Below are positions 32,014-39,920 of a DNA stretch of 64,000 nucleotides, piece after piece. Below the pieces are notes generated by a model that saw only the letters and a program-made list of their open reading frames with translations, was not told the origin of the DNA and made no database searches. A program made the position numbers and the translations under genes. Each line of letters opens with the position of its first letter. The stretch's first letter is position 1. This DNA comes from Pseudomonas anatoliensis (GTDB lineage: Bacteria; Pseudomonadota; Gammaproteobacteria; Pseudomonadales; Pseudomonadaceae), in NCBI RefSeq assembly GCF_017976235.1, contig NZ_JACVHC010000001.1, positions 1,178,001 to 1,242,000 of the forward strand, given 5' to 3'.

Positions 32014-34011
32014 TTATGTGGCAGTGATCCGCCAGATGCCGAACGGTTGATACGCCGGATCAAGGCGCATGAACTGGTATTTGCCGTGCCAGTCCCAGCG
32101 GTGCCCGCTCATCAAATCTTCGCCGTGCGTAGTCGCATCGTCCGGCAGGCCCATTTCCCACAACGGCAACTCGAAATTCGCTTCTTGCGCGTTATGCGGA
32201 TCAAGGCTCACCGCTACCAGAATGAAATTGCTGCCATCGGCGCTGCGTTTACCGAAATACAGAATGTTGTCGTTCCACGCGTTGTAGACCTGCAAGCCCA
32301 GATGCGTGTGCAGCGCCGGGTTTTGGCGGCGGATGCGGTTGAGCTGGGCGATCTCGGCAATGATGTTGCCCGGTGCGTTGAAATCGCGGACGCGGATTTC
32401 GTACTTTTCGGAATCGAGGTACTCCTCCTTGCCCGGCACTGGCGCCGCTTCACACAGTTCAAACCCCGAATACATGCCCCACAGACCCGAACCCATGGTC
32501 GCCAGCGCTGCACGGATGAGAAAACCCGCGCGCCCGGACTCATGCAAAAACGCCGGGTTGATGTCAGGCGTATTGACGAAGAAGTTCGGTCGGTAGCATT
32601 CGCGCCACGGCGACTCGTTTAGCTCGGTGAAGTACGCGGCCAACTCGGCCTTGGTGTTGCGCCAGGTGAAATAGGTGTAGCTCTGGGTGTAACCGACCTT
32701 GCCCAGGCGCGCCATCATCGCCGGTGTGGTGAAGGCTTCGGCGAGGAAGATCACTTCCGGGTGCAGCGCCCGCACATCGGCAATCAGCCATTGCCAGAAC
32801 GGCAGCGGCTTGGTGTGCGGATTGTCGACGCGAAAGATCTTCACGCCCTCCTCGACCCAGCCAATGACGATGTCCCGCAACTCAACCCACAGGCTCGGGA
32901 TCGCGTCCGGGGCATAAAAGTCGACGTTGACGATGTCCTGATATTTCTTCGGCGGGTTTTCCGCATATTTGATCGTGCCGTCCGGCCGCCAGTTGAACCA
33001 GCCCGGATGCTGCTTGAGCCACGGGTGATCCTGGGAACACTGGATGGCGAAATCGAGGGCGATTTCCAGACCATGATCGGCAGCCGCAGCCACCAGCCGA
33101 CGGAAATCCTCACGCGTGCCGAGTTGCGAGTGAATCGCCTCGTGGCCACCCTCCTCGCTGCCGATGGCATACGGGCTGCCCGGATCATCCGGCCCAGCGG
33201 TCAGGGAATTGTTGCGCCCCTTGCGGTGGGCGCGGCCAATCGGGTGGATCGGCGTGAAATAAAGGACGTCGAAGCCCATGTCCTGAATCATCGGCAACCG
33301 CGAGTGCACATCATTGAAAGTGCCGTGGCGGTTGGGATCGTCGGTGATCGAGCGTGGAAACAATTCATACCAACTGGCGAACTCGGCCAGTTCACGCTCG
33401 ACATCCATCGGGAATTCCGCGCTGACGCTCAGGTAGGCGCGGTGATCTGCCTGCGCCATCAGTTGCGCACTGCGCGAGTGCAGAAACAACGCAACCTGCT
33501 CGGTTTCGAGCAGACCGGACAATTCATGGTGCAGTGCGGCCAGTTGTTCGCTGAGCTGACCTTCGCTGCGCTCGGCGGCGTGTTGCACCATGCTGCGACC
33601 TTCTTGCAGCTCCAGTGAAACCGGGACGGCGGCGTTGTGCTTCTTTTCCAGTTCGTACTGGAAACTGGCGAAATGGTCGATCCATGCTTCGACGCAATAC
33701 AGGAATCGCCCTTGGTGTTCCGGGCGGAAAGTGCCACGCCAGCCGTTGTTGCCCAGCTCGGACATGACTTCGCTTTGCCAGGTTTCCTGACCTTCCTGAC
33801 GCCAGCGGATGCGCACCGCAAGCTTGTCGTGACCGTCGGCAAACACCTTGCTGGTCACGATCACGTCGCGCCCGGCAATCGACTTCACGGCAAACTGCCC
33901 GCCATCGAGGGTCGGCATGGTGTCTTCAATAACAATGCGCGGCAGCAGCAATGCCTGCGACAGCGGCATGTGCGGGTTGTAGCTCAGCTCTGAGGGTTTT
34001 TCAGCAGTCAT
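32014..34011 (-). CDS. glgE: Alpha-1,4-glucan:maltose-1-phosphate maltosyltransferase
   Basis: 665 residues. GlgE elongates alpha-1,4-glucan using maltose-1-phosphate. Seen: the N-terminal beta domain (RIVIEDTMPTLDGGQFAVK), YFTPIHPIGRAHRKGRNNSL, nucleophile Asp396 in FRVDNPHTKPLPFW, acid/base Glu425 in FLAEAFTTPAMM, and VNTPDINPAFLHESGR. The 29-residue spacing of the two carboxylates fits GlgE. ATG 34011 is chosen for its AAGGAG site; a start at 34095 is possible but unsupported. First gene of the minus-strand operon. Confidence 0.96.
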   Translation of the reverse strand: MTAEKPSELSYNPHMPLSQALLLPRIVIEDTMPTLDGGQFAVKSIAGRDVIVTSKVFADGHDKLAVRIRWRQEGQETWQSEVMSELGNNGWRGTFRPEHQGRFLYCVEAWIDHFASFQYELEKKHNAAVPVSLELQEGRSMVQHAAERSEGQLSEQLAALHHELSGLLETEQVALFLHSRSAQLMAQADHRAYLSVSAEFPMDVERELAEFASWYELFPRSITDDPNRHGTFNDVHSRLPMIQDMGFDVLYFTPIHPIGRAHRKGRNNSLTAGPDDPGSPYAIGSEEGGHEAIHSQLGTREDFRRLVAAAADHGLEIALDFAIQCSQDHPWLKQHPGWFNWRPDGTIKYAENPPKKYQDIVNVDFYAPDAIPSLWVELRDIVIGWVEEGVKIFRVDNPHTKPLPFWQWLIADVRALHPEVIFLAEAFTTPAMMARLGKVGYTQSYTYFTWRNTKAELAAYFTELNESPWRECYRPNFFVNTPDINPAFLHESGRAGFLIRAALATMGSGLWGMYSGFELCEAAPVPGKEEYLDSEKYEIRVRDFNAPGNIIAEIAQLNRIRRQNPALHTHLGLQVYNAWNDNILYFGKRSADGSNFILVAVSLDPHNAQEANFELPLWEMGLPDDATTHGEDLMSGHRWDWHGKYQFMRLDPAYQPFGIWRITAT

Positions 34012-34229
34012 CGAGCATCTCTCCTTAACGCCCCAAGGACGCTCTTGTGCCGGTTCAGTCTTCACAACAAAGCACCTGCCCCGGAATGAACTCACTTAGG
34101 TTCCGAGCGACCGGTGCCGGGAAAAGTTCACAGCGATTTGTCTGTTCAACCCGGTGGATCGAATTCGCCACGAGGCGGTCAATCCACTTAAGCACTTCTC
34201 ACGCCATGTGCCACACGGAGGTCTACCTG

Positions 34230-34388
34230 ATGAACAACCCGTTCCCGGCGGAAACGCCCGATCCGAACATCGACAACCCGACCATTCCCGACACCGAGCC
34301 GCAACCGATCCCCGAGCAGGAGCCGCCAGGCACCACGCCACCGCCCAAGGAAGAGCCCCCGACGACAATGCCGCCGGTGATCCTCTAA
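34230..34388 (+). CDS. Short proline/glutamate-rich protein
   Basis: 52 residues, ~40% Pro plus Glu (PIPEQEPPGTTPPPKEEPP), no membrane segment and probably disordered. GGAGG at 34217-34221 with ideal spacing supports translation. Divergent from glgE. Function unknown. Confidence 0.6.
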   Translation: MNNPFPAETPDPNIDNPTIPDTEPQPIPEQEPPGTTPPPKEEPPTTMPPVIL

Positions 34389-34407
34389 TCTCCTGAACAC
34401 AACCGTC

Positions 34408-34602
34408 CCTGTAGGAGCTGCGGCACGCTGCGATCTTTTGATTCTGTTTTTAAGATCAAAAGATCGCAGCCTCCGGCAGCTCCTACAGTGAACGCAATTA
34501 CTACGGTTAACGAATGACCTGTAGGAGCTGCGGCACGCTGCGATCTTTTGACTTTTTTGTGAAGCAAGATCAACAGATCGCAGCGTGCCGCAGCTCCTAC
34601 AG
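34408..34602. repeat. Two tandem REP pairs
   Basis: Inverted pairs at 34408-34488 and 34519-34602, both of the CTGTAGGAGCTGCGGCACGC type, between convergent genes. Confidence 0.9.
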
Positions 34603-34615
34603 TTGAGAGTTGTCG

Positions 34616-35149
34616 TTACAAGCGATCATTCTTTTGCTCATCCTTGTCAAAAGGCTGATCGTCTTTATCGAAAATGCGCACGATCCTCGGCATCAGACTG
34701 AAAATCCCCAGTGTCAGCAGGGTACTGAGCAGTGCGGTTGCCTCTTTGCCCAAACCGGCCGCCACGCCGATGGCTGCTGTCATCCACAAGCCCGCAGCGG
34801 TGGTCAGGCCTTTGACGTGACCCTCATCACCCTCCTGATTTTTCAAAATGGTGCCTGCGCACAGGAAGCCGATCCCGGCAATCACCCCCTGCAACACCCG
34901 GCTCATCGCGTCGGACTCTGCGCCCGAGGTCTGCGGCACCAACACAAACATCGCCGCCCCCAGCGCCACCAGCATGTGCGTTCGCACGCCGGCAGCCTTG
35001 CCCTTTTGCTCACGCTCGAAACCGAGAATCCCGCCAAGGATCGCCGCCACCAGCAGGCGCACGGTAATGCGCGTCAGTTGCGACGCATCGCCGATGTCGG
35101 CGAATTCTGCTTGCAGCGTTTCCAGCACCTCTTCCCACCACGCGTTCAT
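34616..35149 (-). CDS. MgtC/SapB family membrane protein
   Basis: 177 residues. The MgtC N-terminal domain is recognisable: TRITVRLLVAAILGGILGFEREQKGKAAGVRTHMLVALGAAMF, quoted here only in part as AAILGGILGFEREQKGK and AGVRTHMLVALG, then GVIAGIGFLCAGTILK and KGLTTAAGLWMTAAIGVAAG. Four to five membrane helices are expected. Family members relate to Mg2+ limitation and stress survival; the role here is unknown. ATG 35149 is chosen for AAGGAC upstream. Confidence 0.88.
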   Translation of the reverse strand: MNAWWEEVLETLQAEFADIGDASQLTRITVRLLVAAILGGILGFEREQKGKAAGVRTHMLVALGAAMFVLVPQTSGAESDAMSRVLQGVIAGIGFLCAGTILKNQEGDEGHVKGLTTAAGLWMTAAIGVAAGLGKEATALLSTLLTLGIFSLMPRIVRIFDKDDQPFDKDEQKNDRL

Positions 35150-35272
35150 CGTGCAGTCCTTGTTATGGCTTGATAAACGATGGACAGCAGCGACCATTAA
35201 TCAGTTGCGCAGAACGATCTGCGAGTCCTGTGCCCTAACCTTTCAGATACCCGTGAAAAAAAGGACCGCCTC

Positions 35273-35521
35273 ATGACCGTTCGAATCGATGAAACCAATC
35301 CCGAGTCAAAAGTGTGTTTTTTCACCGTTGAAAATGGTGAGGAAATTCGCATCTGCGACACCCTTGAGGTCAAGACAGATAGCGATAAAGCCATGTCATT
35401 TGTAGAAATCGAAGCGCGGCGCGTCTACATCACCGAAGCAGAGGCCGACGCCTTGACCGTTGCAGGCGTCAAGGATGGGCGTAAGCATTTGAAGGCCGAT
35501 ACGAGTGATTCGGTGATTTGA
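35273..35521 (+). CDS. DUF3203-like small protein
   Basis: 82 residues: MTVRIDETNPESKVCFFTVE, then NGEEIRICDTLEVKTDSDKA and a C-terminal EAEADALTVAGVKDGRKHL. The pattern matches short Pseudomonas proteins I associate with DUF3203; the family name is from memory. No signal peptide, function unknown. AAAAGGA precedes the ATG. Confidence 0.72.
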   Translation: MTVRIDETNPESKVCFFTVENGEEIRICDTLEVKTDSDKAMSFVEIEARRVYITEAEADALTVAGVKDGRKHLKADTSDSVI

Positions 35522-35535
35522 TTGACCTTGGTCAA
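35522..35535. promoter_or_regulatory. Possible ANR/FNR box upstream of ccoG
   Basis: TTGACCTTGGTCAA is a perfect dyad close to the FNR/ANR consensus TTGAT-N4-ATCAA. It lies just after the DUF3203-like stop, ~180 bp before the ccoG start. CcoG genes are commonly controlled by oxygen. The distance leaves room for a promoter, but no start site can be placed. Confidence 0.5.
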
Positions 35536-35716
35536 CACCCCGCGTGAACGTCTGGTTCAGGCGTTTGCGCCTTGGCCTGCGGGCTGCTTCAAGTTGTCGC
35601 AGGCTGCGCATAAAAAACCATCTGATATGGTTTTTATTGAGTTAGCTGAGCCTGTTATGCAAACAGATCGACGCTCATAGTTCATCGGCCTGATGGAGGC
35701 TGATGAGCGAACGACC

Positions 35717-37147
35717 ATGAGCGAACAAATCCCCGTCCGAACCGTAGAAGCATCCCCCACCATAAAAAGTGTGCCCGCACGCCCAATGAAGGCGACGGCC
35801 AAATCCAGCGACAACCAGATTCACACTCGCAGTTTCACCGGCCTGTTCCGCACCTTGCGCATGAGCGGCGCGGGGTTTCTGTTTTTGCTGTTCTTTGGCA
35901 CGGTGTGGTTGAACTGGGGTGGTCGCCAGGCCGTGTTGTGGGATCTGGCGGAAAGCAAATTTCACATTTTCGGCGCGACCTTCTGGCCACAGGATTTCAT
36001 TCTGCTCTCGGCCCTGCTGATCATCGCCGCGTTCGGCCTCTTCGCCATCACCGTGTTCGCCGGGCGGGTCTGGTGCGGTTACACCTGCCCGCAGAGTTCG
36101 TGGACGTGGATCTTCATGTGGTGCGAGAAGATCACCGAGGGCGAGCGCAACCAACGGATCAAACTGCAAGCCGCGCCATGGGGCTTGAACAAACTGGCGC
36201 GCCGCGCGGCCAAGCACACCTTGTGGCTGGCGATCAGCGTGCTCACCGGCCTGACTTTCGTTGGTTACTTCACGCCGATCCGGCCGCTGGCCGAAGAACT
36301 GCTGACCCTGCAAATCGGCGGAGTCAGCCTGTTCTGGGTGCTGTTTTTCACCGCCGCGACTTACATCAATGCCGGCTGGCTGCGCGAAGCCGTGTGCATG
36401 CACATGTGCCCGTATGCGCGATTCCAGAGCGTGATGTTCGACAAGGACACCCTGGCAATTTCCTACGACGTGGCCCGCGGCGAAAACCGTGGCCCGCGCA
36501 AACGTGATGTGAAACCGCTGGAAGCAGGGCTGGGCGATTGCATCGACTGCCAGTTGTGCGTGCAGGTGTGCCCGACCGGTATCGACATTCGCGACGGTTT
36601 GCAGATGGAGTGCATCGGTTGCGCGGCGTGCATCGACGCTTGTGATTCGATCATGGACAAAATGAACTACCCGCGCGGCTTGATCCGCTACAGTTCCGAG
36701 CGCGAATTGCAGGGAGGCAAAACGCATCTGCTGCGGCCACGGCTGATCGGTTACGTGGCGGTGCTGCTGGTGATGATCGGCGCACTGGCATTGGCCTTGG
36801 TCGAGCGGCCGATGGTATCGCTGGACGTGACCAAGGATCGTGGACTGTTCCGCGAAAACGGTCAGGGCCAGATCGAAAACATCTACAGCCTCAAAGTCAT
36901 CAACAAGACCCAGCAGCGCCAGGATTACCACCTGAGCCTGGTCGACGGCGATGGCTTCCAGCTCCAAGGCAAAACCGAACTGAGCCTGGCGCCGGGTGAG
37001 ATTGTCGATGTACCGGTGTCGGTGGCGATGACCACGGAGCGGCCGAGTAGCAGTTCGCAGACCTTGAGTTTCAAGATTGCCGACAGCGATGAACCTGAGA
37101 TTTACAGCGTGGCAAAGAGCAGGTTTGTGGCGCCGATGAATCGCTGA
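35717..37147 (+). CDS. ccoG: Cytochrome cbb3 oxidase accessory Fe-S protein (CcoG/FixG family)
   Basis: 476 residues. Membrane-bound ferredoxin-like protein linked to copper handling during cbb3 oxidase assembly. Seen: N-terminal membrane segments (GAGFLFLLFFGTVWLNWGG), GRVWCGYTCPQSSWTW, two 4Fe-4S motifs (CIDCQLCVQVCPTG and CIGCAACIDACD), a further membrane segment, and a C-terminal Ig-like domain (VINKTQQRQDYHLSL onward). ATG 35693 is an alternative start. It is not next to ccoNOQP; the gene that follows is a MocR regulator, as I recall for PA4131-PA4132 of P. aeruginosa. Confidence 0.92.
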   Translation: MSEQIPVRTVEASPTIKSVPARPMKATAKSSDNQIHTRSFTGLFRTLRMSGAGFLFLLFFGTVWLNWGGRQAVLWDLAESKFHIFGATFWPQDFILLSALLIIAAFGLFAITVFAGRVWCGYTCPQSSWTWIFMWCEKITEGERNQRIKLQAAPWGLNKLARRAAKHTLWLAISVLTGLTFVGYFTPIRPLAEELLTLQIGGVSLFWVLFFTAATYINAGWLREAVCMHMCPYARFQSVMFDKDTLAISYDVARGENRGPRKRDVKPLEAGLGDCIDCQLCVQVCPTGIDIRDGLQMECIGCAACIDACDSIMDKMNYPRGLIRYSSERELQGGKTHLLRPRLIGYVAVLLVMIGALALALVERPMVSLDVTKDRGLFRENGQGQIENIYSLKVINKTQQRQDYHLSLVDGDGFQLQGKTELSLAPGEIVDVPVSVAMTTERPSSSSQTLSFKIADSDEPEIYSVAKSRFVAPMNR

Positions 37148-37183
37148 GCCTTAAGATGCAGCCCTTTCAGTAGCGCTGCGATC

Positions 37184-37319
37184 CCTGTGGCGAGGGGATT
37201 TATCCCCGCTGGGCTGCGAAGCAGCCCCAAACCCTGCAACCCGATTATTCCTGAAACACCGCGTTGGATGGTTTCAGGACTGCTCCGCAGCCCAGCGCGG
37301 ATAAATCCCCTCGCCACAA
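37184..37319. repeat. REP pair, CTGTGGCGAGGGGATTTATC family
   Basis: Inverted arms with an inner GGGCTGCGAAGCAGCCC hairpin, between ccoG and the regulator gene. Same class as 4252-4386 and 12725-12860. Confidence 0.85.
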
Positions 37320-37356
37320 TTTCCTACACTCGAATCAATCACCAACCGGGCAGCCG

Positions 37357-38766
37357 ATGAAACGCTACGAAAAATTCGCCGAAGACATCGCAGAACTGAT
37401 CCGCTCCGGCGTCCTGGGCCCCGGCCAGCGCGTTCCATCGGTGCGCTATGCCAGCCAGACTTACGGCGTCAGCCCGTCCACGGTGTTCCAGGCCTATTAC
37501 CTCCTCGAACGTCGGGGTCTGATCCGCGCCCGGCCCCGCTCCGGTTACTTCGTCAACACCCACGCACCGAGCCCGTTCTCGGAGCCGGTGATCAGCAGCC
37601 ACGTCAACGATTCCACCGAAGTCGACGTCAGCGAACTGGTGTTCTCGGTACTGGAATCGATCAAGGACCCAAGCACCGTGCCATTCGGCTCGGCATTCCC
37701 CAGCCCGACACTGTTCCCGTTGCAACGGCTGTCGCGGTCACTGGCCAGCGCCGCGCGGGAGATGGACCCGCGCATGGTGGTCACCGACATGTCGCCGGGC
37801 AACCCGCAACTGCGTCGACAGATCGCCCTGCGTTACATGGTCGGCGGCTTGATGTTGCCGATGGAAGAATTGCTGATCACCAACGGCGCCCTCGAAGCAT
37901 TGAACCTGTGCCTGCAAGCGGTCACCGAACCCGGCGATCTGGTGGCCATCGAAGCCCCGGCGTTCTACGCCAGCCTGCAAGTGCTGGAACGACTGAAACT
38001 CAAAGCCGTGGAAATCCCCGTGCACCCACGCGACGGTATCGACCTCGGCGTGCTCGCGCAGACGCTGGAACGCCATCCGATCAAGGCCTGCTGGTGCATG
38101 ACCAGTTTCCAGAACCCGATGGGCGCGACCATGCCCGAGGCCAAGAAACAGGAACTGGTCGAACTGCTGCGCCGCCATCAAGTGCCGCTGATCGAAGACG
38201 ACGTCTACGCCGAACTCTATTACGGCCAACAGGCGCCGAAACCGGCCAAGGCCTTCGACACCGAAGGGCTGGTGATGCATTGCGGATCGTTCGCCAAGAG
38301 CCTGGCCCCCGGCTATCGCATCGGCTGGGTCGCGGCCGGACGCTACGCGCAGAAGATCGAACGGCTGAAACTGATGACCTCGCTGTGCGCCTCGATGCCG
38401 GCGCAAGCGGCGATTGCCGACTACCTGCAACACGGCGGCTACGACCGGCATCTGCGTAAATTGCGCTATGCGCTGGAAGAACAGCAGAGCGCGATGCTCG
38501 CGGCGATTGCCCGGTACTTCCCGGCGCAGACGCGGGTCAGTCAGCCGGCGGGCGGCTACTTTCTATGGCTGGAATTGCCACCGCAGATGGATTCGTTGAA
38601 GTTGTTTCAGATGGCGCTGGCGCAAGGCATCAGCATCGCGCCGGGGCCGATTTTCTCGCCAACGCAGCGGTTCAGGAACTGTATTCGCTTGAATTACGGC
38701 AGCCCGTGGACCGAGGATTCGGAGAAGGCGATGGAGACGCTGGGGCGGATTGTGCGGTCGTTCTGA
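37357..38766 (+). CDS. MocR/GntR-type regulator with aminotransferase domain
   Basis: 469 residues. N-terminal GntR winged helix (residues ~1-70: KFAEDIAELIRSGVLGPGQR, VPSVRYASQTYGVSPSTVFQ) joined to a class I aminotransferase-like PLP domain. The expected PLP lysine is Lys314 in GSFAKSLAPGYRIGW; ITNGALEALNLCLQ and EDDVYAELYY are also typical. MocR proteins sense PLP or amino acid derivatives and regulate nearby genes. Following ccoG, it resembles PA4132 (MpaR) in context; that identification rests on memory. Confidence 0.92.
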   Translation: MKRYEKFAEDIAELIRSGVLGPGQRVPSVRYASQTYGVSPSTVFQAYYLLERRGLIRARPRSGYFVNTHAPSPFSEPVISSHVNDSTEVDVSELVFSVLESIKDPSTVPFGSAFPSPTLFPLQRLSRSLASAAREMDPRMVVTDMSPGNPQLRRQIALRYMVGGLMLPMEELLITNGALEALNLCLQAVTEPGDLVAIEAPAFYASLQVLERLKLKAVEIPVHPRDGIDLGVLAQTLERHPIKACWCMTSFQNPMGATMPEAKKQELVELLRRHQVPLIEDDVYAELYYGQQAPKPAKAFDTEGLVMHCGSFAKSLAPGYRIGWVAAGRYAQKIERLKLMTSLCASMPAQAAIADYLQHGGYDRHLRKLRYALEEQQSAMLAAIARYFPAQTRVSQPAGGYFLWLELPPQMDSLKLFQMALAQGISIAPGPIFSPTQRFRNCIRLNYGSPWTEDSEKAMETLGRIVRSF

Positions 38767-38789
38767 CAGTTTGATGTTGATGGCACCGG

Positions 38790-38890
38790 CCTTATCGCTG
38801 GCAAGCCAGCTCCCACAGGTTTCGATGTCGTTCACAAATTGTGTGTTCAACACAAATCACTGTGGGAGCTGGCTTGCCAGCGATGAGGCC
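38790..38890. repeat. REP pair, CTGTGGGAGCTGGCTTGCCA family
   Basis: Inverted arms TATCGCTGGCAAGCCAGCTC (left) and CTGTGGGAGCTGGCTTGCCA (right). Located between convergent genes. Confidence 0.85.
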
Positions 38891-38900
38891 AGACCTGACA

Positions 38901-38990
38901 AAACAAAAGATCGCAGCCTGCGGCAGCTCCAACAGGGGAACACAAATTCCTCTGTAGGAGCTGCCGCAGGCTGCGATCTTTTGATCTTGC
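38901..38990. repeat. REP pair in outward orientation
   Basis: AAGATCGCAGCCTGCGGCAG followed by the opposite arm CTGTAGGAGCTGCCGCAGGC. The arms are arranged tail-out, unlike most other pairs in the window. Confidence 0.85.
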
Positions 38991-38993
38991 TGT

Positions 38994-39740
38994 TTATCGC
39001 CCACCACCCAAATCAACAAACGTCCCCGTCGCATACGAAGCCTTGTCCGACAGCAACCAGATAATCGCCTCCGCCACTTCATCCGGCCGCCCGCCACGGG
39101 CCATCGGGATTGCCGATTCAAGTTTGCTGACCCGATCCGGATCGCCGCTCAGCGCGTGGAAATCGGTGTAGATGTAACCCGGACGCACCGCGTTCACTCG
39201 AATCCCCTCGCCCGCCACTTCCTTGGACAAACCAATGGTGAAGGTATCGAGCGCGCCTTTGGAGGCCGCGTAGTCAACGTATTCATTGGGTGAACCGAGA
39301 CGCGACGCCACCGACGACACATTGACGATGCTGCCGCCCTGCCCGCCGTGTTTGGGCGACATGCGCAGAATGGCGTGCTTGGCACAGAGGATCGGCGCCA
39401 GGACGTTGGTTTTCATGATTTTGAGGATGCGGAATTCGGACATCTCATCGACACGCGACTTTTGTCCGACGGTGCCGGCATTGTTCACCAGCGCAGTCAC
39501 TCGGCCCAGTTCGGTGTCGACCCGCTGAAACAGTCCGATCACTTCGTCTTCAATGCTGACGTCGGCGCGCACCGCGATGGCGTGTGCGCCCAGCGCACGG
39601 ACTTGCTCCAGCACGCTGTGCGCGGCCTGTTCGTCCGACTGGTAATTGATGCAGATCCGATAGCCCTGTTCAGCAGCCAACAATGCCGTGGCGGCGCCAA
39701 TCCCGCGCCCGCCACCGGTGATCACAATGACTTTATCCAT
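38994..39740 (-). CDS. SDR family oxidoreductase
   Basis: 248 residues, classical short-chain dehydrogenase. NAD(P)-binding TGGGRGIGAATA at residues ~8-19, NNAG near 89, the catalytic Ser in VNVSSVASRLG and YxxxK in YVDYAASKGA, then a VRPGYIYTDFH segment. It most resembles glucose or 3-oxoacyl reductase-like SDRs of unknown substrate. ATG 39740 has a purine-rich GGGGAAAGG site upstream. Monocistronic. Confidence 0.9.
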   Translation of the reverse strand: MDKVIVITGGGRGIGAATALLAAEQGYRICINYQSDEQAAHSVLEQVRALGAHAIAVRADVSIEDEVIGLFQRVDTELGRVTALVNNAGTVGQKSRVDEMSEFRILKIMKTNVLAPILCAKHAILRMSPKHGGQGGSIVNVSSVASRLGSPNEYVDYAASKGALDTFTIGLSKEVAGEGIRVNAVRPGYIYTDFHALSGDPDRVSKLESAIPMARGGRPDEVAEAIIWLLSDKASYATGTFVDLGGGR

Positions 39741-39835
39741 GCTGGCCTTTCCCCCAAATGCACACGTAACCGTCGGGGGAAGAATAACCGCCATTGTTGG
39801 GTTTTGCATGGTGTGTGTGGTGTCTGGCAGTACGC

Positions 39836-39903
39836 CATCGCGAGCAGGCTCACTCCTACAGGGGGAATGCGTTCCAAATGTAGGAGTGAGCCTGCTCGCG
39901 ATG
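39836..39903. repeat. REP pair, GTAGGAGTGAGCCTGCTCGC family
   Basis: CATCGCGAGCAGGCTCACTC and its inverted partner lie 68 bp apart overall. A second pair of this family is at 47118-47211. Confidence 0.9.
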
Positions 39904-39920
39904 AACGATGACGCGCTCTA

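Noticed and set aside
34012..34229. An AlgU-like promoter (GGAACC box) between glgE and the proline-rich gene
   Set aside because: A GGAACC hexamer is present on the minus strand, but no acceptable -10 element lies 16-17 bp downstream.
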